Origin: Casp-actino8 sp964513215 | Lineage (GTDB): Bacteria; Actinomycetota; Acidimicrobiia; Acidimicrobiales; Ilumatobacteraceae | Direction of reading: 5' to 3' | DNA length: 19,105 nt | NCBI GenBank assembly: GCA_964513215.1 | Contig: CAZELU010000038.1 | Coordinates: 1-19,105 of the forward strand | Part shown: positions 1-6,656 of the stretch, one piece after another | Numbering within the stretch: position 1 is the first letter of the stretch | Layout: each line of letters starts with the position of its first letter | Made by a program: the position numbers and the translations under genes | Notes under the pieces: model-generated | The model's database searches: none | What the model saw: only the letters and a program-made list of their open reading frames with translations | Told to the model about the DNA's origin: nothing

Positions 1-18
1 ACCAAGGCCAGCTGGTGA
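1..18 (+). CDS. rpsN: 30S ribosomal protein S14, C-terminal end only
   Basis: The first 18 bases read T-K-A-S-W-stop, which matches the conserved C-terminus of bacterial S14 (usually ending K-x-S-W). S14 lies directly before S8 in the spc operon, and the next gene is rpsH, starting 13 bases later. Only five residues are visible, so the zinc or non-zinc type cannot be told from this fragment. The call rests on the short motif plus gene order. Confidence 0.75.
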   Translation, partial: TKASW

Positions 19-31
19 GGGGAGGCGCACG

Positions 32-401
32 ATGACGATGACCGATCCCATCGCGGACATGCTGAACCTGCTGCGCAACGCCAACACGGCGATGCACGAC
101 GAGGTGAGGATGCCGTCCTCCAAGCAGAAGGTCGCGCTGGCCAAGATCCTGGAGCAGGAGGGTTACATCTCCGGCTTCTCGGTCGCGCCCAATCCCAAGG
201 GCCCGGGCCAGATCCTTTCCATCACCATGAAGTACTCGTCTGATCGCCGTCGCACCATCGCCGGCATCAAGCGCATCTCCACACCGGGCTTGCGGGTCTA
301 CCGCAAGTCGAACACCGTGCCGCGCGTGCTCGGTGGTCTGGGTGTGGCCGTCCTGTCAACCAGCCAAGNNNNNNNNNNAAGTCCTCCGCTACGTGTGGTG
401 A
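32..401 (+). CDS. rpsH: 30S ribosomal protein S8 (interrupted by an assembly gap)
   Basis: S8 binds 16S rRNA in the central domain, is needed for small-subunit assembly, and in E. coli represses spc-operon translation. The start M-T-M-T-D-P-I-A-D-M-L is typical, and a GGAGG sits 6 bases upstream. The conserved block G-V-A-V-L-S-T-S-Q is reached at residue 112, and then 10 N interrupt the gene. After the gap, E-V-L-R-Y-V-W-stop, the standard S8 C-terminus, appears in a different frame and ends at 401. Reading straight through the Ns instead gives a false tail ending at 415. S8 proteins normally have about 15 residues between S-T-S-Q and the E-V-L block, so roughly 45 bases are missing and the N run is a placeholder. 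The gene is probably intact in the organism, at about 134 residues. Confidence 0.95.
369..378. other. Assembly gap (10 N) inside rpsH
   Basis: Ten ambiguous bases fall in the conserved C-terminal part of S8. The reading frame before the gap and the frame of the genuine S8 C-terminus after it agree only if the unknown stretch is a multiple of three. Ten therefore cannot be its true length. Confidence 0.98.
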
Positions 402-416
402 GCCGAGGAGCCTGAC

Positions 417-959
417 ATGTCACGTATCGGCAATTCCCCCATCACGGTTCCGTCCGGAGTCGACGTTTCCATCAATGGCGCCACCATCACGGTGAAGGGT
501 CCCAAGGGAACCTTGTCGCGCACACTCGAAGGCGGCATCTCGGTTCGCAAGGACGAGTCGGCACTTCTGGTCGAGCGTCCCAACGACGAGCGCGAGTCGC
601 GCAGCCTTCACGGTCTGTCGCGTGCGCTCGTTCAGAACATGGTCGTCGGTGTCACCGAGGGTTACGCCAAGGAACTCGAGATCGTCGGCGTGGGTTATCG
701 CGCCGAGGCCAAGGGACCGAGCGCTCTGCGTCTCAACCTCGGCTTCTCGCATCCGGTCGATTTCCCGGGTCCCGATGGCATCACCTTCGAGGTTCCGGTC
801 CAGACACGAATCATCGTGAAGGGCATCGACAAAGAACTCGTCGGTCAGGTGGCCGCCAACATTCGTTCGATCCGCAAGCCCGAGCCCTACAAGGGCAAGG
901 GTGTGCGTTACGTCAACGAGAAGATCCTGCGCAAGGCCGGTAAGGCCGGCAAGAAGTGA
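417..959 (+). CDS. rplF: 50S ribosomal protein L6
   Basis: L6 binds 23S rRNA near the factor-binding site and the sarcin-ricin region of the large subunit. The protein has 180 residues, the usual bacterial length. It starts M-S-R-I-G-N-S-P-I and carries the C-terminal family signature around P-E-P-Y-K-G-K-G-V-R-Y (about residues 154-164), followed by a lysine-rich tail. A GAGGAG 6 bases before the ATG fixes the start, 15 bases after the true rpsH stop. It sits between rpsH and rplR as in nearly all spc operons. Confidence 0.98.
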   Translation: MSRIGNSPITVPSGVDVSINGATITVKGPKGTLSRTLEGGISVRKDESALLVERPNDERESRSLHGLSRALVQNMVVGVTEGYAKELEIVGVGYRAEAKGPSALRLNLGFSHPVDFPGPDGITFEVPVQTRIIVKGIDKELVGQVAANIRSIRKPEPYKGKGVRYVNEKILRKAGKAGKK

Positions 960-978
960 TGCGCGGTAGGGAGACGCA

Positions 979-1347
979 ATGACCAAGATCGCCAATCAGC
1001 GCCGCACCGGACGACTCCGTCGTCACTCGCGCGTGCGCAAGAAGATTCACGGCACCGCTGAGCGTCCGCGCTTGTCGCTGTACCGCTCGAACAAGCACCT
1101 CATCCTTCAGGTGATCGACGACGATCGCGGTGTCACCATCGCGTCGGCCTCGTCGGTCGAAGCAACGGTGCGTCAGTCGGGTGGAGGCAGCAACGTCGCC
1201 GCCGCCGCACGCCTGGGCCAGCTCGTCGCCGAGCGCGCCAAGGCCGCTGGTGTCAACAAAGTCGTGTTCGACCGTGGTGGATACCTCTACCAGGGTCGCG
1301 TCGCCGCCGTCGCCGAGGCGGCCCGAGCAGCCGGACTGGAGTTCTGA
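979..1347 (+). CDS. rplR: 50S ribosomal protein L18
   Basis: L18 binds 5S rRNA and helps attach it to the large subunit. The 122-residue protein has the basic N-terminus (R-R-x-R-x-R-x-K-I), the R-P-R-L-S-L-Y-R-S-N-K-H block around residues 30-41, and the C-terminal F-D-R-G-G-Y-L-Y-Q-G-R-V motif. Length and order (after rplF, before rpsE) are standard. A GGGAG lies 5 bases before the ATG. The stop codon overlaps the rpsE start by one base (TGATG), so translation is probably coupled. Confidence 0.98.
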   Translation: MTKIANQRRTGRLRRHSRVRKKIHGTAERPRLSLYRSNKHLILQVIDDDRGVTIASASSVEATVRQSGGGSNVAAAARLGQLVAERAKAAGVNKVVFDRGGYLYQGRVAAVAEAARAAGLEF

Positions 1348-1943
1348 TGTCGAACGCTCCCGCATATGGCGGTAACCCGCGCCAGGGTGGCCAACAGCAG
1401 GGTGATGGCGGTCGCGAATCGCGCGTCATTCACATCAATCGCGTGGCCAAGGTCGTCAAGGGCGGTCGTCGCTTCTCGTTCACCGCGCTCGTCGTGGTGG
1501 GCGATGGCAACGGTCGCGTCGGTCTCGGTTACGGCAAGGCCAAGGAAGTTCCGTTGGCCATCCAGAAGGGCACCGAAGACGCCAAGCGCAACATGTTCGA
1601 TGTTCCGTTGGCTGGCAGCACCATCACACATCCGGTCATCGGCATCCTCGGCGCAGGCCGCGTGATGCTCAAGCCGGCTGCTCCTGGTACCGGTGTGATC
1701 GCCGGTGGCGCCGCTCGTGTCATTCTCGAAGAGGCCGGTATCCACGACGTCCTGTGCAAGTCGCTCGGTTCGTCGAATGCCATCAACGTGGCGCGCGCCA
1801 CGATCGAAGGTCTCAAGGCTCTGCAGCGTCCCGACGAAGTCGCAGCGCGTCGCGGTATCCCCGCCGACTCGTTCGTTCCCAAGGGTCTGCTGAAGGCGTA
1901 CACCGAGCGCAAGCGCTCGATCGCAGCAGGAGAGTCGCACTGA
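1347..1943 (+). CDS. rpsE: 30S ribosomal protein S5
   Basis: S5 acts in decoding accuracy and in the mRNA entry helicase of the small subunit. The 198-residue protein begins with a low-complexity Gly/Gln-rich leader of about 25 residues. The double-stranded-RNA-binding S5 domain follows (G-G-R-R-F-S-F-T-A-L-V-V-V-G-D), then the glycine-rich G-R-V-G-L-G-Y-G-K-A-K-E-V-P block. The C-terminal domain contains G-S-S-N-A-I-N-V-A-R-A-T. A GGAG 5 bases before the ATG lies inside the rplR coding end. Flexible N-terminal extensions of this kind are common in actinobacterial S5. Confidence 0.98.
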   Translation: MSNAPAYGGNPRQGGQQQGDGGRESRVIHINRVAKVVKGGRRFSFTALVVVGDGNGRVGLGYGKAKEVPLAIQKGTEDAKRNMFDVPLAGSTITHPVIGILGAGRVMLKPAAPGTGVIAGGAARVILEEAGIHDVLCKSLGSSNAINVARATIEGLKALQRPDEVAARRGIPADSFVPKGLLKAYTERKRSIAAGESH

Positions 1944-1945
1944 CC

Positions 1946-2143
1946 ATGTCTGGCACCATCACCGTCAAGCAGATCAAGTCGGGTGCACACGTGAAGCCCA
2001 AGGCTCGCGGCACTCTGCGCGCGTTGGGGCTCGGCCGTATCGGCCAGACCAACACGCTGCCCGACCGTCCCGAGATCCGCGGCATGATCGCCCGGGTCCC
2101 TCATCTCATCGAGGTTTCCACCTCGGGCTCGAAGGAGAGCTGA
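1946..2143 (+). CDS. rpmD: 50S ribosomal protein L30
   Basis: L30 is a small large-subunit protein. The 65-residue product M-S-G-T-I-T-V-K-Q-I-K-S-G carries the family core L-R-A-L-G-L-G-R-I-G-Q-T-N-T-L-P-D, followed by R-G-M-I-x-x-V-P-H-L-I-E-V. The same frame stays open far upstream inside rpsE, but homology fixes the start at the ATG two bases after the rpsE stop. An AGGAG lies about 13 bases upstream, farther than ideal, so coupling to rpsE translation is likely. The order rpsE-rpmD-rplO is conserved. Confidence 0.96.
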   Translation: MSGTITVKQIKSGAHVKPKARGTLRALGLGRIGQTNTLPDRPEIRGMIARVPHLIEVSTSGSKES

Positions 2144-2145
2144 GC

Positions 2146-2637
2146 ATGCGCGTCGACGAACTCTCACCCGCACCCGGGTCGACCCACCGCAAGAAGCGCG
2201 TCGCTCGTGGTATCGGCGGCAAGGGCGGTAAGACCGCCGGCCGCGGTACCAAGGGTCAGCGCGCTCGTGGTCGCGGCAAGGTTGCTCGCGGCTTCGAAGG
2301 TGGACAGATGCCCCTCAAGCAGCGTGTTCCGAAGTTGAAGGGCTTCAACAACCCGTTCCGCGTCGAGTACCAGGCCGTCAACCTCGACTCCATCAACGAA
2401 CTCACCGAGTCGGCAGTCACACCCGAGGTCCTCTTGGCCCGCGGCGTGCTCCACAAGGGTGCGTTCGTGAAGGTTCTGGCTCGTGGCGAGATCACCCGCA
2501 AGGTCGACGTGTCGGCTCACGCCGTGTCGAAGGCGGCTCAGGCCGCGATCGAAGCCAAGGGTGGATCGGTCACCATCATCCCGCTGCCGTACAAGGTTCG
2601 TCCGGCTGCCAACGGCAACCAGTTCACCAACCGCTGA
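2146..2637 (+). CDS. rplO: 50S ribosomal protein L15
   Basis: L15 is a late-assembly large-subunit protein near the peptidyl transferase region. The 163-residue protein has the basic glycine-rich N-terminus (K-K-R-V-A-R-G-I-G-G-K-G-G-K-T-A-G-R-G), the E-G-G-Q-M-P-L motif and the N-L-D-x-I-N segment. Its C-terminal half ends in a short polar tail. It is slightly longer than the roughly 145 residues of many L15 proteins. An AAGGAG 8 bases upstream supports the ATG, two bases after rpmD. Confidence 0.97.
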   Translation: MRVDELSPAPGSTHRKKRVARGIGGKGGKTAGRGTKGQRARGRGKVARGFEGGQMPLKQRVPKLKGFNNPFRVEYQAVNLDSINELTESAVTPEVLLARGVLHKGAFVKVLARGEITRKVDVSAHAVSKAAQAAIEAKGGSVTIIPLPYKVRPAANGNQFTNR

Positions 2638-2651
2638 GTCGAACCCGACTC
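2636..2651 (+). promoter_or_regulatory. Stem-loop at the rplO stop codon
   Basis: GAGTCG (2636-2641) and CGACTC (2646-2651) form a perfect 6-bp stem closed by an AACC tetraloop, overlapping the rplO stop codon. There is no U-rich run after it, so it does not look like an intrinsic terminator. It might stabilise the transcript or modulate the step from ribosomal protein genes to secY, but the stem is short and may be chance. Confidence 0.3.
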
Positions 2652-2677
2652 GTCACTGCGATCGGTAGAGGAGCATC

Positions 2678-4000
2678 GTGATCTCGAATCTCAAGAACAT
2701 GTTCAAGGTCCCCGACCTTCGGAACAAGATCTTGTTCACGTTGCTCATGGTCACGCTGTACCGCCTCGGCGCGTACGTCCGCGTTCCCGGTATCGACGAT
2801 CAGGCCGTGCGTCAGTTGCGCGAGTCGGCTCGTCAGCAGGGTGCGCTCGGCTTCCTCAACCTGTTCTCGGGTGGAGCGTTCTCCAGCTTCGCGGTGTTCG
2901 CGCTCGGCATCATGCCGTACATCACGGCCAGCATCATCATGCAGGTGCTCACCGTGGTCATTCCGAAACTCGAGGAATGGCAGAAGGAAGGTGCGGTCGG
3001 CCAGCGCAAGATCACGCAGTGGACGCGTTACGTGGCCATCGCGATCGCGCTTCTCCAAGCGGCTGGTCTCACCTTCATCTTCGGTCAGGGCCGCGGCTCG
3101 GCGTTCTTCACCGCCTCGGCCACTGCTCCCGACATCGTGTTGCTGCCCGATGGAATGTGGCCGCGCGGCCTGCTCGTCATCATCACTCTGGTGGCCGGTA
3201 CGGCATTGCTCATGTGGATGGGTGAGATCATCAGCCAGCGCGGTATCGGCAACGGTATGTCGATTCTGATCTTCGCGTCGGTGGTGTCGTCGCTCCCGTT
3301 CAGCTACTACTCCATCCTGCAGAGCAAGAAGTGGTTCGTCTTCGGTGTGCTGGTGGCCATCTCACTCGCCATCCTCGTCGCCGTCGTCCGCGTCGAACTC
3401 GGTCAGCGCCGCATTCCGGTGCAGTTCGCCAAGCGCGTGGTCGGTCGTCGCATGTTCGGTGGCCAGAGCACCTACATCCCTCTCAAGGTCAACCAGGCCG
3501 GCGTGGTCCCGATCATCTTCGCCAGCTCGGTGATGCTCCTGCCCGTGCTGCTCACCAACGTGATCGGCTCCGATCGTGGTTGGCGGCGCAGCCTTACCGA
3601 GTGGGTCGACCGCAACCTGGTGAGTTCGCAGGGCCTGCTCTACATCGTGGTGTTCGCTCTGCTCATCATCGCGTTCGCGTACTTCTACAACTCGATCGCC
3701 TTCGATCCGATTCGTCAGGCCGACCAGATCCGTCGTCAAGGCGGCTTCATCCCCGGCATTCGTCCCGGTCCGCAGACCGAGAGCTACCTCGCGCGCGTCG
3801 TGAACCGCATCACACTTCCCGGTGCACTCTTCGTCGCGTTCATCGCCATCCTGCCGTACATCGTGCTGTGGGTCGGCGACGTGCAGTCCTTCCCGTTCGC
3901 GGGCACCACGGTGCTCATCGCGGTGGGTGTCGCACTCGAACTCATGCGCCAGGTCGACAGCCAGTTGATGTTGCGCAACTACGAGGGATTCCTGAAGTGA
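2678..4000 (+). CDS. secY: Preprotein translocase subunit SecY
   Basis: SecY is the channel of the Sec translocon in the cytoplasmic membrane. The 440-residue protein shows the expected ten hydrophobic segments. The first lies near residues 18-35, the second includes G-I-M-P-Y-I-T-A-S-I-I-M-Q around 77-89, and the last lies near 405-422. Family signatures include I-S-Q-R-G-I-G-N-G-M-S-I-L (185-197), V-N-Q-A-G-V-V-P-I-I-F-A (271-282) and G-G-F-I-P-G-I-R-P-G (355-364), the last in the cytoplasmic loop used by SecA and ribosomes. The start is a GTG with a strong GAGGAG 4 bases upstream. The next in-frame ATG (residue 8) has no comparable SD. Position after rplO is the standard spc arrangement. 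Confidence 0.98.
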   Translation: MISNLKNMFKVPDLRNKILFTLLMVTLYRLGAYVRVPGIDDQAVRQLRESARQQGALGFLNLFSGGAFSSFAVFALGIMPYITASIIMQVLTVVIPKLEEWQKEGAVGQRKITQWTRYVAIAIALLQAAGLTFIFGQGRGSAFFTASATAPDIVLLPDGMWPRGLLVIITLVAGTALLMWMGEIISQRGIGNGMSILIFASVVSSLPFSYYSILQSKKWFVFGVLVAISLAILVAVVRVELGQRRIPVQFAKRVVGRRMFGGQSTYIPLKVNQAGVVPIIFASSVMLLPVLLTNVIGSDRGWRRSLTEWVDRNLVSSQGLLYIVVFALLIIAFAYFYNSIAFDPIRQADQIRRQGGFIPGIRPGPQTESYLARVVNRITLPGALFVAFIAILPYIVLWVGDVQSFPFAGTTVLIAVGVALELMRQVDSQLMLRNYEGFLK

Positions 4001-4038
4001 CGCGCCGCCGGCGTCGTCGTTCGCGCCGGAGCTGACCG

Positions 4039-4707
4039 ATGATCCAGGGCGTCCGGCTCATCCTCATCGGTCGCCAAGGCGCCGGTAAAGGAACTCAGTG
4101 TCAGCGTTTGTCGCGTCACTACGTGGTTCCGCACATCTCCACCGGAGACATGTTGCGTGCTGCCGTGCGTGAGGGCACCGAGTTGGGCAACGCCGCCAAA
4201 CAAGTGATCGAGTCGGGCCGACTGGTGGGTGACGAGATCATGATCGAACTCGTCCGCCATCGACTGTCCGAGGACGACGCCACCACCCGCGGCTACATCC
4301 TCGACGGGTTCCCCCGCACCGTGACCCAGGCCGAGGCCCTCGACGCCCTGACCGCCACCAAGCCGGTGCACGCCGTGATCGACCTCGACGTACCGCGCGA
4401 TCTGGTTCTGGCCCGCATCTCCTCGCGGCGGGTCTGCCGGGACTGCGGCACCAACTACACGGCCAGTGGCCGCGAGCGCCACCCCTGGACCTGCGACACC
4501 TGTGGGGGAGACGTGGTCCAGCGCGACGACGACACCGAGGAGTCGGTGAACCGACGTCTCGACCTGTACGAGACCCAGACCGCACCCTTGCTCGAGTACT
4601 ACGGGTCGCGGGGTCGCCTCACGGTGGTGGACGGTTCGGCCAGCCCCGACACCGTCTTCGCCCGGATGACGGCGGCCATCGAAGCCGCCCAACGGGGTGG
4701 GTCCTGA
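4039..4707 (+). CDS. adk: Adenylate kinase
   Basis: Adenylate kinase interconverts ATP + AMP and 2 ADP in the cytoplasm. The 222-residue protein has the P-loop G-R-Q-G-A-G-K-G-T-Q at 11-20 (usual form G-P-P-G-A-G-K-G-T-Q). The AMP-binding block S-T-G-D-M-L-R lies at 34-40 and D-G-F-P-R-T at 89-94. The lid is of the long, zinc-binding type with cysteines at 133, 136, 152 and 155, followed by D-D-D-T-E-E-S-V-N-R-R. A zinc lid is not universal in this family and many actinobacterial Adks have a short lid, so this is worth noting. GGAG lies 7 bases before the ATG. It follows secY as usual, but map does not follow it. Confidence 0.97.
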   Translation: MIQGVRLILIGRQGAGKGTQCQRLSRHYVVPHISTGDMLRAAVREGTELGNAAKQVIESGRLVGDEIMIELVRHRLSEDDATTRGYILDGFPRTVTQAEALDALTATKPVHAVIDLDVPRDLVLARISSRRVCRDCGTNYTASGRERHPWTCDTCGGDVVQRDDDTEESVNRRLDLYETQTAPLLEYYGSRGRLTVVDGSASPDTVFARMTAAIEAAQRGGS

Positions 4708-4767
4708 CCCGACCGGGTCGCCGAAACAGCCGAAAACTGGCCCGGTGGGGTGGCGGAAAACCCCCGG

Positions 4768-4773
4768 TAGCAT
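4768..4773 (+). promoter_or_regulatory. Possible -10 element upstream of infA
   Basis: The 137-base stretch between adk and infA contains no gene. It holds GGTAGCATCGTC, whose TAGCAT fits the actinobacterial TAnnnT -10 consensus and matches exactly the element found in front of tsaE. A start about 7 bases downstream would give an infA leader of roughly 65 bases. No convincing -35 hexamer is visible at 16-19 bases upstream, so the call is tentative. The same stretch also has a repeated GGGTC/GACCC set just after the adk stop. Confidence 0.4.
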
Positions 4774-4844
4774 CGTCAACCGGCCCTGATCTGACCTCTG
4801 TCACGCATCAGTCAGTCGAACCGTGAAACGCCAAGGAGGCAGTT

Positions 4845-5069
4845 CTGGCCAAACCTAAAGACGACGCCATTCTTCTGGAAGGCACGATCCTCGAGTCGCT
4901 CCCGAACGCCATGTTCAGGGTCGAGTTGGAGAACGGCCACAAAGTTTTGGCGCACATCTCCGGAAAGATGCGCATGAACTACATCCGCATCCTCCCCGGC
5001 GACAAGGTGCAAGTCGAACTCACTCCGTACGACCTCACTCGGGGTCGCATCACCTACCGATACAAGTGA
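4845..5069 (+). CDS. infA: Translation initiation factor IF-1, apparent CTG start
   Basis: IF-1 occupies the A site of the 30S subunit during initiation. The frame gives a full-length 74-residue IF-1: A-K-P-K-D-D-A-I-L-L-E-G-T, then L-P-N-A-M-F-R-V-E-L-E-N-G-H (19-32), H-I-S-G-K-M-R-M-N-Y-I-R-I-L-P-G-D (36-52) and the ending L-T-R-G-R-I-T-Y-R-Y-K. Homologues begin M-A-K, and the codon before A-K is CTG. A very strong AAGGAGG ends 5 bases upstream, so initiation at CTG is well supported. The first in-frame ATG is at residue 23 and would delete conserved core. No ATG, GTG or TTG is available at the right place, and an ATG/GTG/TTG-only gene caller would miss this gene. It is followed by rpmJ and rpsM, the normal context. 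Confidence 0.94.
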   Translation: MAKPKDDAILLEGTILESLPNAMFRVELENGHKVLAHISGKMRMNYIRILPGDKVQVELTPYDLTRGRITYRYK

Positions 5070-5091
5070 ACAACAAGAAGCGAGACGACCG

Positions 5092-5205
5092 ATGAAGGTC
5101 CGACCCAGCGTCAAGAAGATCTGTGAGAAGTGCAAGGTGATCCGTCGTCATGGACGGGTCATGGTCATTTGTGAGAACCCGCGCCACAAGCAGCGCCAGG
5201 GCTGA
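5092..5205 (+). CDS. rpmJ: 50S ribosomal protein L36
   Basis: L36 is the smallest large-subunit protein. The 37-residue product M-K-V-R-P-S-V-K-K-I-C-E-K-C-K-V-I-R-R is full length. The zinc ligands Cys11, Cys14, Cys27 and His32 are all present, so this is the zinc-binding (C+) form. It ends in H-K-Q-R-Q-G, the usual tail. It lies 22 bases after infA and 21 before rpsM, its standard place at the head of the alpha operon. Confidence 0.97.
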   Translation: MKVRPSVKKICEKCKVIRRHGRVMVICENPRHKQRQG

Positions 5206-5226
5206 GAAGAAAGCAGACGTTTTTCA

Positions 5227-5607
5227 ATGGCTCGTATTTCCGGTGTCGACATCCCCCGCGAGAAGCGGTTGGAGATCTCACTCACCTACATCTTCGGCAT
5301 CGGTCGTCCGACTGCTCAGAAGATCTGCTCAGACCTCGGTCTCAACGCCAACACTCGCGTGCGCGATCTCACCGAAGACGAAGTGAACCGCATTCGCGTG
5401 TGGGTCGATCAGAACATCACCGTCGAAGGTGACCTGCGCCGTGAAGTGCAGCAGGACATCAAGCGCAAGATCGAAATCCAGTCCCTGCAGGGTGTGCGTC
5501 ATCGCCGTGGCCTGCCCGTGCGCGGTCAGCGCACCAAGACCAACGCTCGTACCCGCAAGGGCCCGAAGAAGACCGTGGCCAACAAGAAGAAGGCAGTGAG
5601 GAAGTAA
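5227..5607 (+). CDS. rpsM: 30S ribosomal protein S13
   Basis: S13 sits in the head of the 30S subunit and contacts the P-site tRNA and bridge B1. The 126-residue protein begins M-A-R-I-S-G-V-D-I-P and has the helix-two-turn-helix region I-F-G-I-G-R-P-T-A. The R-G-L-P-V-R-G-Q-R-T-K-T-N-A-R-T block lies near residues 97-112 and the tail is lysine-rich. The upstream SD is weak (an A/G-rich GAGAAGAAAG about 10 bases away). The stop is three bases before rpsK. Confidence 0.98.
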   Translation: MARISGVDIPREKRLEISLTYIFGIGRPTAQKICSDLGLNANTRVRDLTEDEVNRIRVWVDQNITVEGDLRREVQQDIKRKIEIQSLQGVRHRRGLPVRGQRTKTNARTRKGPKKTVANKKKAVRK

Positions 5608-5610
5608 GTC

Positions 5611-6009
5611 ATGGCCAAGCCGAAGCCGGGCGGACGCCGCCCCCGCAAGCGCGAACGTCGGAACGTCACCGTGGGTGTGTGCCACATCAAGTGCTCGTTC
5701 AACAACACCATCGTCAGCATCACCGATCCCGAGGGCAATGTGGTCTCGTGGGCGTCGGGTGGTGGCGTCGGTTTCAAGGGGTCGCGCAAGAGCACCCCGT
5801 TCGCTGCTCAGTTGGCGGCCGAGAAGGCGGCCAAGGCTGCGTTCGAACAGGGCATGCGCCGCGTCGAAGTGCACGCCAAGGGCCCGGGCTCGGGTCGTGA
5901 CACCGCCATTCGTTCGCTCCAGAACACCGGAATCGAAGTGACGGGCATCAAGGACGTCACGCCGGTTCCGCACAACGGTTGCAAGCTGCCGAAGCGGAAG
6001 AGGAACTAA
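5611..6009 (+). CDS. rpsK: 30S ribosomal protein S11
   Basis: S11 lies on the platform of the 30S subunit near the mRNA exit. The 132-residue protein shows the core C-S-F-N-N-T-I-V-S-I-T-D (residues 28-39), G-F-K-G-S-R-K-S-T-P-F-A-A-Q and the C-terminal signature D-V-T-P-V-P-H-N-G-C. It ends K-L-P-K-R-K-R-N. A GAGGAAG 6 bases upstream supports the ATG. It lies between rpsM and rpsD as expected. Confidence 0.98.
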   Translation: MAKPKPGGRRPRKRERRNVTVGVCHIKCSFNNTIVSITDPEGNVVSWASGGGVGFKGSRKSTPFAAQLAAEKAAKAAFEQGMRRVEVHAKGPGSGRDTAIRSLQNTGIEVTGIKDVTPVPHNGCKLPKRKRN

Positions 6010-6012
6010 GTC

Positions 6013-6630
6013 ATGGCTCGTTACACCGGACCCAAGGTGCGTCTGTCGCGTCGCCTCGGCATCAACGTCTTCGAGAACAGCAAGGGCTCCAAGGCTCTCG
6101 AGCGTCGCCCGTTCCCTCCCGGCCAGCACGGCCGCACGCGTCGTCGTTCGAGCGGCAGCGAGTACCTCACTCAGCTCCAGGAGAAGCAGAAGGCCAAGTA
6201 CATCTACGGCGTTCTCGAGCGTCAGTTCCGCAAGACCTACGAAGAGGCCAACCGTCTCGCCGGCCCCACCGGTGAGAACCTGCTGCGTCTTCTCGAGCTG
6301 CGTCTCGACAACGTGGTCTACCGCGCCAACTGGGCCAGCACCCGTCCGCAGGCTCGCCAGTTCGTGAGCCACGGTCTGGTGCTCGTCAACGGCAAGCGTC
6401 TCAACATTCCGAGCGCGCGCGTGAAGGCTGGTGACGTCGTCACGTTGTCGCCCAAGGCGCGCAACATGATCGTGATCCAGCACAACCTCGACACCCTCGA
6501 CCGTTCGGTCGTGGGTTGGCTCGAGACGGGCGACGGCGGCAAGCAGGTCTCCGTTCGCACCGAACCGTCGCGCGAGCACATCGATGTGCCGGTGCGCGAA
6601 CAGCTCATCGTCGAGTTGTACTCCAAGTAA
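6013..6630 (+). CDS. rpsD: 30S ribosomal protein S4 (zinc-free type)
   Basis: S4 is a primary 16S rRNA binder and, in many bacteria, the translational repressor of the alpha operon. The 205-residue protein has M-A-R-Y-T-G-P-K-V-R-L-S-R-R-L-G and then R-R-P-F-P-P-G-Q-H-G-R. There are no N-terminal cysteines, so this is the C-minus form. An S4 RNA-binding domain follows (L-R-L-D-N-V-V-Y-R, then A-R-Q-F-V-S-H-G-L-V-L-V-N-G-K, about residues 95-130). AGGA lies 8 bases upstream. It precedes rpoA, the conserved alpha-operon order. Confidence 0.98.
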   Translation: MARYTGPKVRLSRRLGINVFENSKGSKALERRPFPPGQHGRTRRRSSGSEYLTQLQEKQKAKYIYGVLERQFRKTYEEANRLAGPTGENLLRLLELRLDNVVYRANWASTRPQARQFVSHGLVLVNGKRLNIPSARVKAGDVVTLSPKARNMIVIQHNLDTLDRSVVGWLETGDGGKQVSVRTEPSREHIDVPVREQLIVELYSK

Positions 6631-6656
6631 TCCAAGGCCCGAACAAGGAAGTGTCC

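Noticed and set aside
381..415. Extension of rpsH to a stop at 415
   Set aside because: It depends on reading ten Ns as real bases. The conserved S8 ending is in another frame and stops at 401.
4008..4029. CCGGCG / CGCCGG inverted repeat between secY and adk
   Set aside because: The 6-bp stem has a 10-base loop and no U-run, in very GC-rich sequence where such repeats arise often by chance. Both genes are normally co-transcribed.
6651..6656. GTG at 6651 as the rpoA start
   Set aside because: It lies one base after the AAGGA ribosome site, too close. The ATG at 6657 has normal spacing and matches homologues.
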